A program made the translations under genes and the position numbers. A stretch of 64,000 nt of DNA from Vigna angularis (taxonomy: Eukaryota; Streptophyta; Magnoliopsida; Fabales; Fabaceae): NCBI RefSeq assembly GCF_016808095.1, contig NC_068972.1, positions 40,951,029 through 41,015,028 of the forward strand, given 5' to 3'. The notes beneath the pieces are model-generated. The model worked only from the letters and a program-made list of their open reading frames with translations, had not been told where the DNA came from and made no database searches. Each line of letters starts with the position of its first letter. Within the stretch, counting starts at the first letter, position 1. This document shows, one piece after another, positions 11,408-24,291 of the stretch.

Positions 11408-12417
11408 CATTAGTGCAATGAAAGCATATTGTCTCGGTTGTTTTGGTTTTATGACAGCAATTGCAGAACTGAGGTATATTTAAGTGAGGAAAAAAGTTGA
11501 GATTTTTTCTCTCGGTTCAAAAAACCCGAAATTGTAAAGCAAAAAAAAAAAACTTGGGTCTATTGCCTCGGTTGGATCTAGAACTGAGGCAATAGACCAT
11601 TTTTTGCCACAGTTTTTACCATAATCGCTGTCTAAAGTATTTTCTTTTAAATGATCGTTTCTGTAACCATTTCAAATCTGCACACAAAACGCAAAACACT
11701 GTCCAAAAACACAAAAACAAACACATATATAAACAAATCTACACACAAAATATTGTTCAGAAAACGTTGTTTTCTATTTCGAGAAAACAAAAAACGTGAA
11801 ACGCCTAGAAAACACTGCAAACAAAACCATGTCCAACAAACAACCAAACAAAAACATGAAAAATCCTAAAACGGATCTAACCTTGAAGATGAGTTTGGGG
11901 TTGAAACGAAACATAATGAACACCCCAAAGCGTTTATTCGAAGAGTACCTGTACACAAAATCAATCGGTCAAATTGAAAAAAAAAAATATTTCTAAGCAC
12001 TTAATCAACAGAAAATGAAAGAAAAATTATAAGAAATGTTGAAGATGGTGGTTGCGAATTTGAAGACGAGAGAGAGCGGCACATAAGATGGCTTCTGTCC
12101 AAAAATGCCTCTGTTCGCGAAATTTAAACATAATCACATGCTATTACCTCATTTGTTTTTTTAACCGAGGCAATAAGCCTCTACCGCCTCGGTTATATAA
12201 AGAACTGCTGCCTAAAGTCTATTAAAAAGAAAAAAAAAATCAGTTATTCTATGCATCGGTTCTCTAAACAACCAAGGTCGTAGACCCCTTTAGGTATCGG
12301 TTGCGACCACATCATTTTATGCGATAATTACAAAAATGTCACCGCGTCATTTTATGTTTTGGTTGCGACAAAATCAATGTCAAATTGGCGAGTTAAAATC
12401 CTTATTTTTTACTAGTG
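11408..12417. mobile_element. Candidate non-autonomous CACTA-type DNA transposon
   Basis: The right edge reads ttttttactagtg, that is CACTAGTAAAAAA on the other strand, typical of CACTA (En/Spm) termini. The left edge is weaker: cattagtgcaatg at 11408, one base off CACTA. Inside both ends are repeated cctcggtt / aaccgagg motifs in both orientations, including an inverted pair spanning 11557-11598, which fits the subterminal repeats of this superfamily. No transposase is present. The 3-bp flanks (aca on the left, aga on the right) do not match, so the left boundary is uncertain. Confidence 0.5.
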
Positions 12418-12439
12418 AGAACAACTAGGTACAAAAAAC

Positions 12440-14600
12440 ATTCTTCAAATAAGAGATTTACTTCCGTAGATCCATCTAATTACACCTCTGTTTCACCCTC
12501 ACCTCTCGCTGGAACAACTGTAAAGACTTAATCTTAAGCTCACACCATTAAGGTGATCATCGCAAAAGAGAAAACAACAAACAAACAAGAGCAAAAGCAA
12601 GGATAAGTTAGAATACAAACAATTACACATATATAAGGACATTTAAATATTTTACACAAGATACACATATCACAACAAAACAACCAAACACTTTATGTAT
12701 GAGAATACTTTGACTGAACTGTCTGGACTTAGCATGAATGTCGAGATATGACGGGTTGTGCACTTGTGGTGGCTTCTACTACTTTGCAAAGCTATTGCCA
12801 AAGTGTTTCACCCTACCACACTCACAAGGTTAGTATGTTCCATGCCTAGAATCATACTAGAAGCACCCAAGACTAAGACCTCTTGTTACTCTCACCACAT
12901 GTGTTAAACCTCTCTCCTTGAGAATGAATGACCATCAGAGTGTCAGGATAACCTCCAAGACTGATTTCCCTGCATTCATACTAACGATACTTGAAATCAC
13001 ACCATGAAGTTCCACCTTGGAACTAACTTTCATAACTTTGAAACCATATATGTATCACTTTACTTTTACAATGCATACCAACATATGAAAACACTGAACA
13101 TACTTCAAATAACTAGAAACAACCCAACAACTCGTCATAGAACACATAAAACAATTAATGTCCAAGATGTAGAGTTGAAACCAGAGAGTTCCACAACCTC
13201 GCTTGAACGTTTTCACAACCTTTGAATTTGTTTTGAGATAAACAAATTGAAAACCAGTAAGTTCAACAATTGAGTTGTAGTTTTTTCCACAACTTGTGGA
13301 TTTAATTTAGGAATTGTGAACTTTAAAACAGAGATGTGCAAAAACAGAGATGTGCACAAGCAGATTGTGGATTTTTCCATGAGTAGTGGAAGTTTTCAAA
13401 CAAGTTACTAACCTCTCATAGATACACTTCAAATCTCAACTTGAACATTTTCCCCTCACGTTCTACTAATTCTTATGACATTCTATACCCAAAGAAATAT
13501 TGAAAAACACCTTCCTAACTAAAATTAGTTATATAAACCCACTTAACAACTTAAGATCAATCAAACTTCATTCTATACCTTTCAACATCAATTCTTTGCA
13601 ACTAACATCTTACACAAGTCTTAATGGACTTAATAACAACCCCCAAAACCTCACATTTTGTCAAGATCTTCTAAATCAAAATAACACTAGTAAGAACCCT
13701 TAAAATGAACTAAAAATCATACAAGACACCTCTAAAAGATGACCAACTAGTTATACATCAGAATATTGTTGTCATAACACTCAAACCAATCTTAATCAAC
13801 CCTTAGACCTCTGTCAAAACACAGATTAACCAAAATAACCTTTTCCTTAACTTTTCACCTATTAAAACCCCCTTTCTAGCCTAAAAACTACTTATTTCTT
13901 CTGCTAAAATGTAAACAAAGTTTTATGCAATTTGACAGCTCCTACTTCACCCAATTTAACATTTTTAAATTCATCACACACAAATTTATATCAGAATCAC
14001 ATTGCACCTCACAATTAAATCATTTTTCACATCAACACATATTATATACAATCAACTCAACATATTAAATTTCTCAATCGAATACAATTCACAATTCAAT
14101 CAATAATTCACCATACAAACATTAATTAGAACTAGTCTATCAAACAAATCAAGTAAAACTAGCTTCCGTTACTTTACACCGACAAAACAAAGCTCTAAGA
14201 ACACCCTGATTACGTTTTGCACCAGAAATTTTTAGAAACACCTACGAATAACCAAATTGGAAAAGGAAAAAGTTCTTAGAACCTTAGATTTACCAAGAAG
14301 CTCAAAGAACAACACAAGACACACATGAAATGGAAGCTTCCATGCATTGACTCGATTAAAGAATGAAGAACAAAAATGAACTAAAACTTACTTGTTCTAT
14401 TGCAGAAACTGATCGAATAAGAATGTAGACCTTGTCACCGTGGTCGATTAGACACCTCCTAATAATCAAATAGATGACTCATGAGTTCGTAATCTTAAAG
14501 AGAAGATAAAGAACTCTAGAAAAGTGTTTTCTAGAGAAATGATATGTTTTAAAATAATGAATCTCGTTTATAACGAAACTATTTATAAATAAACCATTTA
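12440..14600. repeat. Dispersed repeat copy A, possibly an old LTR
   Basis: This stretch aligns in order with the blocks at 28.5-30.7 kb and 39.6-41.9 kb. Shared landmarks include a segment near 12750-12900 with gcactn(g)tggtgg, tttcaccctaccacactca and cccaagactaagacct. A C/A-rich middle and a distal block near 14150-14480 (aactagctt..., then gtagacc...caccgtgg) also match. On the minus strand tatttataaatag lies near 14580, which would suit a promoter at the start of an LTR reading leftward. No coding domain is seen. The boundaries are approximate. Confidence 0.6.
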
Positions 14601-16340
14601 ATATTAAAATATTCGAACCTCACTATTTTTAAACTATCACCACTTTTAAAATATCATGAAGTTTTACTCATACATCTTCCTTTAAGTTATATATACATAT
14701 AATTTTTATAATATTTTAAGTTTAATTTCATTTTTCTCTAATTATATATGTTAATACCTTTCAATATATTTCTGCTTTTTAGGTTGTTTATTTTTTCATG
14801 TTATTCTCTTTACAAATTTTAATTAATTTCGTGTTTTTTATTTTGTACGAATCATATTTCACATTATGTCTACATTTTACTTTACTAACTATTTACTAAC
14901 TATGTATTCTTATTCATTTCATTTTAATATAATATATAACTCAAAACTCTAATCGTAAATTTTAGTCATATAACAATATTGTTTTAATACATACTACTAA
15001 TTAATTGTTATATTAATTTTATAATTTAACATAAACAAATTTATATCCAAATATATAGTTTCAAACAAAAAAAAATCGTGATAAACATTAATAATTAATT
15101 ATCATATAGTCAACGTTTATATTGATAACAATATATACATGTATGTCTCTTTAAAAGTTTTAACCTAAACTTTACTCTAACTTTATTAACATAAATTACA
15201 TTTTGCAATATGTTTGTATTTTATTTATATTTATATGTTACTTTTCGTTTAAAATATTTTAAAGTGAACTTCATTTTTTCATATAATATTTTTTTAAGTT
15301 GTTTATATCTACACTATTTAAAAAATTTAATATTAACTTTGTGTTACTTTTATTCGGTAGGAGATCATATTGCATGTCTACATTTTACTTTAACAATGAT
15401 GTGTATATTGTTTTACTATACATCGCAAATCAATTATTATGTTAATTTTATAATTAAAAACAAACAAATACATATTAAAATATTATTATTTTTATTTTTA
15501 TTATTATTTAAATTATTATCAATTGATATTGTTATTATTTTTATTAGTAGTATTAGTATAATCAATTTTTATTAATTTTATTGATATTATTAGCTGAATT
15601 TTATATAATAAATTACTTGAGCTTAAATTTATTTTTAATTAATTTGTTATAAAAAATATCCACGATTAATTTTTTTTTTTTTATATTATCAAACTTTCTA
15701 TTTAAATATTATACTTATAACTATATATAATTATATCACTTAAATATAATTATTTAAATAAATTATTTATTTACATATAATAATAATTATAGTAGTTTTT
15801 TAACACAAATTAAGAAAAATACACCCTGACTCGTACTACATTACTAACAAAAAGGAAATAAGAAGATTCATTTTCAATGAATCCTGACTAAATTCTTTTA
15901 ATAAATTATTAAATATTTTTTTAACCGAGCAAATTTTTATAAGAAGCCGTTACATTATTATTTTTTTTAAAAATAAGATAATAAAATTGTGAATTTTTTC
16001 TTATTACATATAATTTTTTTATCTATTTTTTCTATAATATATTTTTGTAATTACGATCTGCCCTCATCCGTATTTAAAGAGAGAGAAAATACAAATTCAT
16101 AAGATATACCATGCTATATAATGTATTTGTGGCATTATTATTTCAATTGTAATAAATAAAGTCCAAAAAAGGATAACAAACACAATTCACATCATCAAAC
16201 ACGGTTTGATTTCGCTTTTTCTTTTTGGGTCAATGTCTCAACGCGAAAGAAAACCAACCGTAAAAGAACAATAAAAAAAAACATTTTTGTCATTTAAAAA
16301 ACTCTAATAAACGAACGGCTTGTGTTGTGTGAGCGTGAAG
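14601..16340. other. AT-rich intergenic DNA upstream of the LOG gene
   Basis: No gene is recognised. The open frame 15210-15575 is low-complexity and AT-driven, with no domain. The promoter of the LOG gene must lie toward the right end. Confidence 0.55.
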
Positions 16341-16346
16341 GGCCAC

Positions 16347-16369
16347 CGTTTATATTCTATATATATACA
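16347..16369 (+). promoter_or_regulatory. Probable TATA box region of the LOG gene
   Basis: The sequence ttctatatatatac lies about 100 bp before the LOG start codon, at a suitable place for a core promoter with a short 5' leader. This is inferred from position only. Confidence 0.4.
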
Positions 16370-16463
16370 TACTCATACCAGTGCTTCTGCATTATCGAGT
16401 ACCCACTCTCTGTTATCACAAATTCTAAACCCTTTTGTTTCCTTTGAGAACTTCACACCACAA

Positions 16464-19400
16464 ATGGAAGAGACCAAATCCAAGTTCAAGAGAATTTGTG
16501 TGTACTGTGGAAGCAGTTCTGGTAACAAAGCCAGTTACCAAGAAGCTGCTGTGGAACTTGGCGAGGAAATGGTAATTTTACTTCCAAACTCCTACTTTAA
16601 ACTTTCACTTTTCTACCACTTTTCTACCATTCTACACTTACCAATATCACTTTCACCACCTTCTCTTAATTTTCTTCTTTAGATCACAAGTCCTTTTCAG
16701 ATGAAAAAGACACCCAGTTGTTTTTATCAATTTCTGCACTCTTTCTTTCTTCTATCTTCATAGAGTCTACACTTGAGCTCAGTAAAAAAACGAAAGAAAA
16801 ATGGTTTAGACTTCAAAGCAGGCTTAAATCTTCATCCACTTGATGTTGGGTAGCCTAGCATTATTATATTTTTGTCGTGTTAGCTATTACTTTAACCATG
16901 TTCAATGAACTTGCTTCGTTTAAGGGTATTTGAAGCCATTTTTTCTTCAAAGACTGCGGCAGTTTCTCCTCCTTTGTGGGTTATTTTCTTCATTTTTTCC
17001 CCTCTTTCTGAACTGTGTTTTCCTTTTGTTTTCTCATTCTGTTAGTTTTAGGTAAGAAATGTAATCTTTAAGGTCTCAACTCTTGGTTATGATCGATGAG
17101 GAACGAGAATGGTTTAGGTTAAAAGTTTGTCATGAAAGAGAGAGACTGCAAGCTGGAACCTGCTGTCAGTTGGGCAGCTTTCTTGCATGATCTATGTTAT
17201 GCTTGTAACATGTTTTTTTTTCTTCTTCTGTTTCTCTTTTGTATCAACAATTTTCCAACTGAACAAAAAAAAAATAGAGAAAGAAATGTTGTGTGCGCGT
17301 TTCAAGGAGGATGAACGTGCAATTCTGGCATGATTGCACTATGAAGCGTGCTCTTAGCCTTTGGCATTCCCCACAAGCTTCATCACCTCCATGATTTTTC
17401 CCTGTAGTCGAGGGGTAATTTTTATTTGCACCCTAAAATGATTTTTCCCTGTCACCAAACTTTACCATTGACCACTTACTGAATATACTATAGTAAATTT
17501 ATCAGTATTTTATTTGGCTTGTGACCAATAACTTGAGCTTGTTTGTTTCTTCCATCATGATGATGATCAACTCGGCGACACGTGTCTAACTGGTTTGCTT
17601 TTCTATGTAATTGATTTTTTTGTAGGTTAAGAGAAGGATTGATTTGGTCTATGGAGGTGGTAGCGTGGGGTTGATGGGTCTAGTTTCTCAGGCAGTTCAT
17701 GATGGTGGGCGCCATGTTCTGGGGTTTGTTCTCTCTCTCTCTCTGTATTAATCTCACTTTATGTCTATGTTTTATGATATGTAGACCACCTTAATCATTT
17801 TGTTGATTGATACAACAAAGTGGGATATGATGTTTAATCCTTCTGTTTTGCCTACTGACCCATGCGTGTTTCCCTGTTTCCTAAGAAATGTGTTATGTTA
17901 AGAACATCATTGGATAAAAAAACTGCAACATGGGACATTAAATTTTGCCTCTTTGATTAAAGCTTCCAAATGTTGGATTTAAGGGAGCATTTTGGATATA
18001 AATAAAATACAAGTTTACTATGTGTGGTGGTTAATGTAGCTTTATGTTGCATTGGGGTTGTTAAAAGAGAGGGGAAAAGGTGTTAACCTTTACCTATGGT
18101 TAGAAGCCTTTTGAACAGCTTTGCTCTGTTGGATAAAAGTTGAATGCCTTTTGGCCCTTTTAACGGTAGAAAGTTTTTGCTCAGGAATTGCAGCCACACC
18201 ATTGGCTTCAATTTTATTTTACTTTGCATGCACTTTCTAGACATGCTTAAAAGTTCATCATCTTGAGGGGAATTCAAATTGCTCTTTGTTTCTTTTGTTA
18301 TTTCTTTATCGAGATAATCATTTTTCCTCTATAAAATAGTTCCACTTCTGTCTTTTGACTGATGGTGTGCATCATTGACTCGGTTTTGTTTTGCAGTGTT
18401 ATCCCAAGAAGTCTCATGCCAATAGAGGTAAATAAATAACTCTTGTCTCTTCATACTATGCTGTCTCTTATTACATAGTATAAAAGGGGGAAAAATAATG
18501 TGACAGTAATTTAATAATGCTTGTGTTGGAAATACAGATAACTGGTGAACCAATTGGTGAAGTGAGAGCAGTATCTGATATGCATCAAAGGAAAGCTGAG
18601 ATGGCTCGTCAAGCCGATGCATTCATTGCTCTTCCTGGTATGGATTGTAACTGATAACTATATTGACACGAACACAAAACTGAAAGTAACGACATAGTCA
18701 TGTGAAGTGGGGATTGTTTGTCTTTTGACTGGTAGAACATCAACACATGTTGCTGTTACTCATGTCTTGTTGTTTTCAAACACCAGGGGGGTATGGAACA
18801 CTTGAAGAATTGCTTGAAATCATTACATGGGCTCAGCTTGGAATCCACAGCAAACCGGTATGAACTATTACTCCATTCCTCAGCTTTTGTATGAGATTTG
18901 ACAAAGCTGTGATCGAATTTCTGATGTGTGAATAAAAAAAAAATTAAGAAGTCAAATCTCGTATTACTTGTAGCACCTGTTGCCTTAATCAACTTGGCTT
19001 CCACATGACGCATGATATTACGCATTCATTCACTATCTTCTTATTATAATTATGTATAATATGGATTAGACAAGCGTTTTGTTCATAGTTAAATACCCTG
19101 CTAAAAAGTATATATTGTAAACCTGAGAAAGGAACCAACACATGTGGGGTATTTAATTGAAGATTCTGTTACATGAGAAGATATGAGATTTTGTTTAGTT
19201 AATCGTTGTCACGTTACATTATTTGATGGTTCTCCGTTTGAATGGGAGAAAGATATGCCACGATGAATAAACATAGAAAATGATTGAGGGAAACGACACA
19301 AATTTTAAAGTTAATGGTCAATGGTACGCATATGTTGGTATTATTGTTATTATTATTATGATTATGATTAAGAATTTTTGTGGTGCAGGTGGGTCTGTTG

Positions 19401-19746
19401 AATGTGGATGGATTTTACAATTCGTTGTTGTGTTTCATTGACAAGGCCGTTGATGAAGGCTTTATTTCTCCAAAGGCACGTCGCATTATCGTGTCAGCCC
19501 CCACAGCCAAAGACCTGGTTAGGGAGCTAGAGGTGTGTAAAAGCTCGTATTATTTAAGAATTAAGATGGTGATGATGCTGATTATCATTGTTAGTTAGTT
19601 AATTAGAGTGGCTTAATCAAGTGGGGACAATAATCATATGATGTTTTATGAAACAGGAACATGTACCTGAACGAGACGAAGTTGTGTCCAAGTTGGTGTG
19701 GGAAGAAAGACTGAGTTACGTGCCGGAATCAGAAGTTGCCATGTGA
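16464..19746 (+). CDS. LOG: Cytokinin riboside 5'-monophosphate phosphoribohydrolase (LONELY GUY), 213 aa
   Basis: This enzyme converts cytokinin nucleotides to free active bases in one step, in the cytosol. The seven exons are 16464-16571, 17626-17723, 18397-18427, 18538-18637, 18787-18857, 19389-19532 and 19657-19746. All have GT...AG borders and keep one frame (642 nt). Family motifs are present: YCGSSSG near the N-terminus, [20 protein letters not shown], the [10 protein letters not shown] arginine motif, and the nucleotide-binding [12 protein letters not shown] loop split over exons 4 and 5. Then comes [14 protein letters not shown]. The length is normal for LOG. The N-terminus ([16 protein letters not shown]) and the tail (SYVPESEV) resemble Arabidopsis LOG7 as I remember it. 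The start is chosen by the family N-terminus; an in-frame ATG upstream at 16320 would add residues the family lacks. The gene looks fully intact. Confidence 0.96.
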
Positions 19747-20000
19747 CTCATCTTTTGTGAACTTAGTGGAGATTGATGAACTTAGTTTTTGGGATCTTTT
19801 CTATCATTTTGTTGTTCTTTTTTATGTATTTTGGGTACATAATATAGTCAATATATATGGGCATAGGAACTGTAGGATCATACATCATCCTCTTGTTTTG
19901 CTTTTTTTTTTCTTCCAGCTTTTGTTGATGCCCCTACTATACAGAAAAGTAGGTCAAAAAATATGGAAAAATCATCAGTTAATGGAAGTTAATTAATTAT
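19747..20000 (+). other. Probable 3' untranslated region of LOG
   Basis: T-rich sequence follows the stop codon, as expected of a plant 3' UTR. The open frame 19736-19996 overlaps the stop in another frame and is not a gene. The poly(A) site cannot be fixed from sequence alone. Confidence 0.4.
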
Positions 20001-23000
20001 CTTATCGATCCTTGCTTTTTTGTTCTTCTTTCAGACTTCCTTAATTTTTTATATTACTATTAAAATTAAAATGATATATAATTTACCCTTTAAGATAATT
20101 TAAATTTAACCCTTTGAGAACATCATACTCTTTAATAATGTAACTCAATTATTCTTGGATTCGAATGTCCTGTTTATTTAATTTTTATATAATGCACCAT
20201 TATTATATAATGAACAACTGTTTATAAGCAATCTTCACAACGATTTACAAATAATTAGAAGAAAAACAAAGATAATAAAAGATATGCTCCATCGTCATGT
20301 AACGTCACCTTCAAGTAATTCATATTATATGTTTTTTTCATAGACTCTGTTCTAATGATAAGGGTATATTACAATTTTAATTTTGCAAAGTCAAAAGCTT
20401 AGTTTAATTGTTAAATGTTATCTTTTGATTTTAAGATCAGAGTTTTACATTAAATTGAAGTCTTAATTTTAAGATCCACAATATAGCATAGTAGTGAGCT
20501 TTTTTTTTTGTGAGATCTTAAACTTAAAATTATTATAGAGATATTATTAAGAATATGAAAACATATTAGATTAGATGTGTCATTATACAAAGGCTTGTCA
20601 CGTGGGTAAAAAAAGAGCACATGAAATGGAATCCACTTATTTCGTTGAGATTATAGCTTTTTGTGATCTAATCTATATGATTTAGTGCAAAATGTCACTA
20701 CATGTTTTTTTTTAATTGTTCATAAAAGAAATTAATAACATATTAAAAAAATAGTTATGGATTTATTTATTTTAAATTGAGATAAAAATTATTTGTTTGT
20801 GAAACAACATTATATATGAGTTTGAATGGTAATTTTGTAAACTAAACAAGCGATGCAACATCAAACACTTTTCTTAGCATCACCAAAATTTAATGATGTA
20901 ATCTCTTATTTTCTTTAATCAATTATTTGATCATTATCATGTCACTGTAAAGTTGGTTGGAAGCTTCATACAAAATAAGAAAAATGTCCGACAAAAACTA
21001 CACAATAAGAAAACTTTGATGTAACAAAATACATGTGAGGCACATGATGTTTAGGAAATTAACACTTGCGAATTTGACTTAATCAATTAGATGAGATCAA
21101 ATCTAATCCAATCTTGTTGGAAAATTCCCAGTCACCAACCATTAAAAAATTAACTCCACTCGGTCTGAACTAATTAATTTTATTCATCTATCTAGAATTT
21201 TCAACTATTTGATCAAAATATTCTGCTGCACTGGCCATCAAAAATATAATCCGAAAGAGAAATAAATAAAGGCTTTGGGAAATATTTATTGCATTCCTCT
21301 ATCCAACAAAGTTGGAATGAGAAGGACCTATGAGTTATTTTATCCTATAGTTTATATTAAATAAAAAAAGTTATTTTCAAGTACAAGTAAATCCTATAAG
21401 AAAGAATTCTGGTGATGAGTGGGTGAGGATATTAATTAAATAATCGATAAAAAAAATCTTAAGAAAGTATGGAGGAGGTACAATTATATAATTAATATCT
21501 TCTATGTGCCAAATAAAAACGCGATATTTTTTTATGTACCGAATAAGACTACAATGTTTTTAGTTTTCTTAATTAGTTATCTAATGTGTACATGTTAGTA
21601 TTCCTCCTAGAGAAAGGGTGTTGTATTATAATATGAAAACAACAAAATTAGAACTTTGAATTTTGTGTGCTTATTCATATTCAATTGCATGTTATTTGTG
21701 TTCATCTAGATATTAGAAACAATATTATCTGACATAATTTTCTTAAAACAATTATAAAGGAGAGAAAACTCGGTATGTAAAATGAATGACATCTCTTCTA
21801 TAAATTAAACGTAATTTATTTACTTAATTTTTTATGAAAAACTCATTAGTGTATATAATAGGTTTCGATTTCAAGAAAAATAAAATATTTCAAAATGTGA
21901 TAACATATTTGAAATTATTTACATAACTGTAAACTTCTATTGTAAAATAATCAATAGACTCTAATTTTTTGTCACAATATTATGTCGTTGTTGGGAACTC
22001 TTCGTTTATAGGTATGCTTTTTTCTTTCATTTCTCTTCTTGCTTTTTCTCTCTCAATTGTTTTCAACATTTGCATATCCTTCGTTAACAGGTTTCTTCAA
22101 TTACATGTTCTCATAGTCATGTTTAAAGAGTTTTTTCGATGTTCGTTGTTCAAGTTCGTATTCTTTGTTTATTTATCCATCATTTCTATATTATCGTAAA
22201 AGCATAAAAATCTATATTTCATTATCAGTTCTCAATTTTTACCTATGTTGTTTGTTTATGATTCATCTAGTGGTATTAAATTTTTTAGTAAATGATTTTT
22301 TTTTAATACTATAACAGGCAGACTTCAATTGCTCAAGGAACTGAAGTATATAATCAAATAAGTTTTGATTGTTTTTCAGAACCAAAGCTTATTCCTTAAT
22401 TTATTTATTTGTATAACTTTTTATTATTTTGGATTTTAGTTAAAAAGAATCAATGAAATTTATACTTCCATTTAAACCAAAGTAAAAAAACCTTTCATTT
22501 TTATCTCACTCTAATAAATTTCAGTTTAAAAATCGAAATATAATATCAATAATATCCAATGTTAAAACCTTTCGCTATTATAATAACTTCGTCTCAAACA
22601 ATAAAATTAATGGGAAGAGTTAATACTCTCTTAAAATACTTTTAATTTGGAAAAGTGTTAATTTCAATAGATAATTAAATTTCGAATAGATTTATTTCCT
22701 AGAAGAGATATGAGGATCAAACAATATACCAATTCAAGAAGAAGAAAGAAAAAACTCATTAAATCAACAACTATGAACATATATCATAGCATTTTATAAT
22801 ACAACATTGGTATCATCGAATAAAAAAGTGTGTAACTTCTATCTCACGATTCATCAAGATAACCACCTTATTATTTTGGCTGTGAGCAGATTTCAAAGAT
22901 TTCACGGAATCTTTATTAACCAAATGATGGGATAACGTTGGTCTAACTCACAATATCATCACATGAACTAGGATTTTGTCGCATGTACCAAATTTATTTG

Positions 23001-24282
23001 CCTGTTATCATGTGTAGGAGGCTTTGACCAATGACCTAAAATTGTGATGTATCTAATAAAAGATAGCAACAACGCACATTAATTTAGTCTCTATTTGCAC
23101 TAAACAATCATTTTATCTTTGTTGGGGATTCTTCAAAAGCAATGTGAACGTCTAAATTCCAAAATCTCCAGAAAAAAACGGAATTTGAACCACTTATATA
23201 AGTTGTGATGCTTTTTAGTACACCCCGTATTAGTTGACTTCTTATGTAGGACACACTTTAGCCTTTAACTAACTTAATTTGGTGTTTTTTCTCTGTTTCA
23301 AACATGATCTGTGTTTCATCGACAATTCAGACGATAATATAATTTATTGTGTTATAAGTCTTATGTATGTCTTTCTTATACCCAACAGATCTTATTTTTA
23401 GTGCAGACAATTCTATTCGCATAAAATTGTTACGATGGTAAAACAAAAATCGATTATTTAACATGTTTACAAAACTCATTTTTTTTATATATTTTGTATG
23501 GATATGTAAATACATTTTCTTAAAAAAGCAGCAGAAATATCAATGAAATAATTGAGAGTGTGGATCTAAAATAGTTTTCCATCATCGGAAAGTGTGTCAT
23601 GATAAAAAGAATTAGTATCTATTTTAAAGTCTCACGTTAATTAGAGATAAAATTAATTTATGATATATAATTGAATTTCATTTACAAATTTTATAAAATT
23701 GGATTAGGTATAAAGTTCACTTCTTAACATGATATATTATAATCATGGATTAGAGCACATCCTAAAAAAGTTTGTTGTTTGTAGGGTCCATAAGTCCACC
23801 CGCTATTAGACCTCTATTGAGTCACTTATTAATGTATAATTTCACGCTCAAGATGTATATGTTTTGGCGTGAAAGAATGTGTGAGAGTCTTACATAACTA
23901 AAGATAAAGTTAATTGATAATGTATAGGTAGGTACAAACCTTACTTTACAATGTTTGATTGAGTTAGACTTAAAGTTTTTTTATACGTTTTTTTCTCATA
24001 CAATTTTCTTTAAAAATTCATGTCTTTAGTGTACAGGTGGCCAAATGAGTTAGGTTTGACTGGTCAGCCTCTCAGCCCGTCTAAAATGAGATGAGATGAA
24101 GGTAAAATTTGAACTTGTTAGCTCGTTTTGAACTAACTCTTCCACTTTGTCAATTTAACGGCCAAATCATCTCCGACCCAACTCATTCACCAATTTTTTT
24201 AATTAAAAATAAAAATAAAAATAATTTAAAAAATAATTTTTTTATATTATATTTTTTAAGGTATAAATATATAATAGTATTG
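20001..24282. other. AT-rich intergenic DNA
   Basis: I find no frame with a recognisable domain and no RNA gene. The open frames at 21969-22199 and 23327-23515 are short and AT-driven. Confidence 0.6.
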
Positions 24283-24291
24283 TAATTTAAA

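Noticed and set aside
11647..11996. Overlapping plus- and minus-strand open frames inside the CACTA candidate
   Set aside because: They are low-complexity K/N-rich or F/L-rich frames with no transposase similarity.
16320..16682. Long open frame starting upstream of LOG
   Set aside because: It reads through the exon 1 donor into intron 1. The family N-terminus and spliced frame support 16464 as start.
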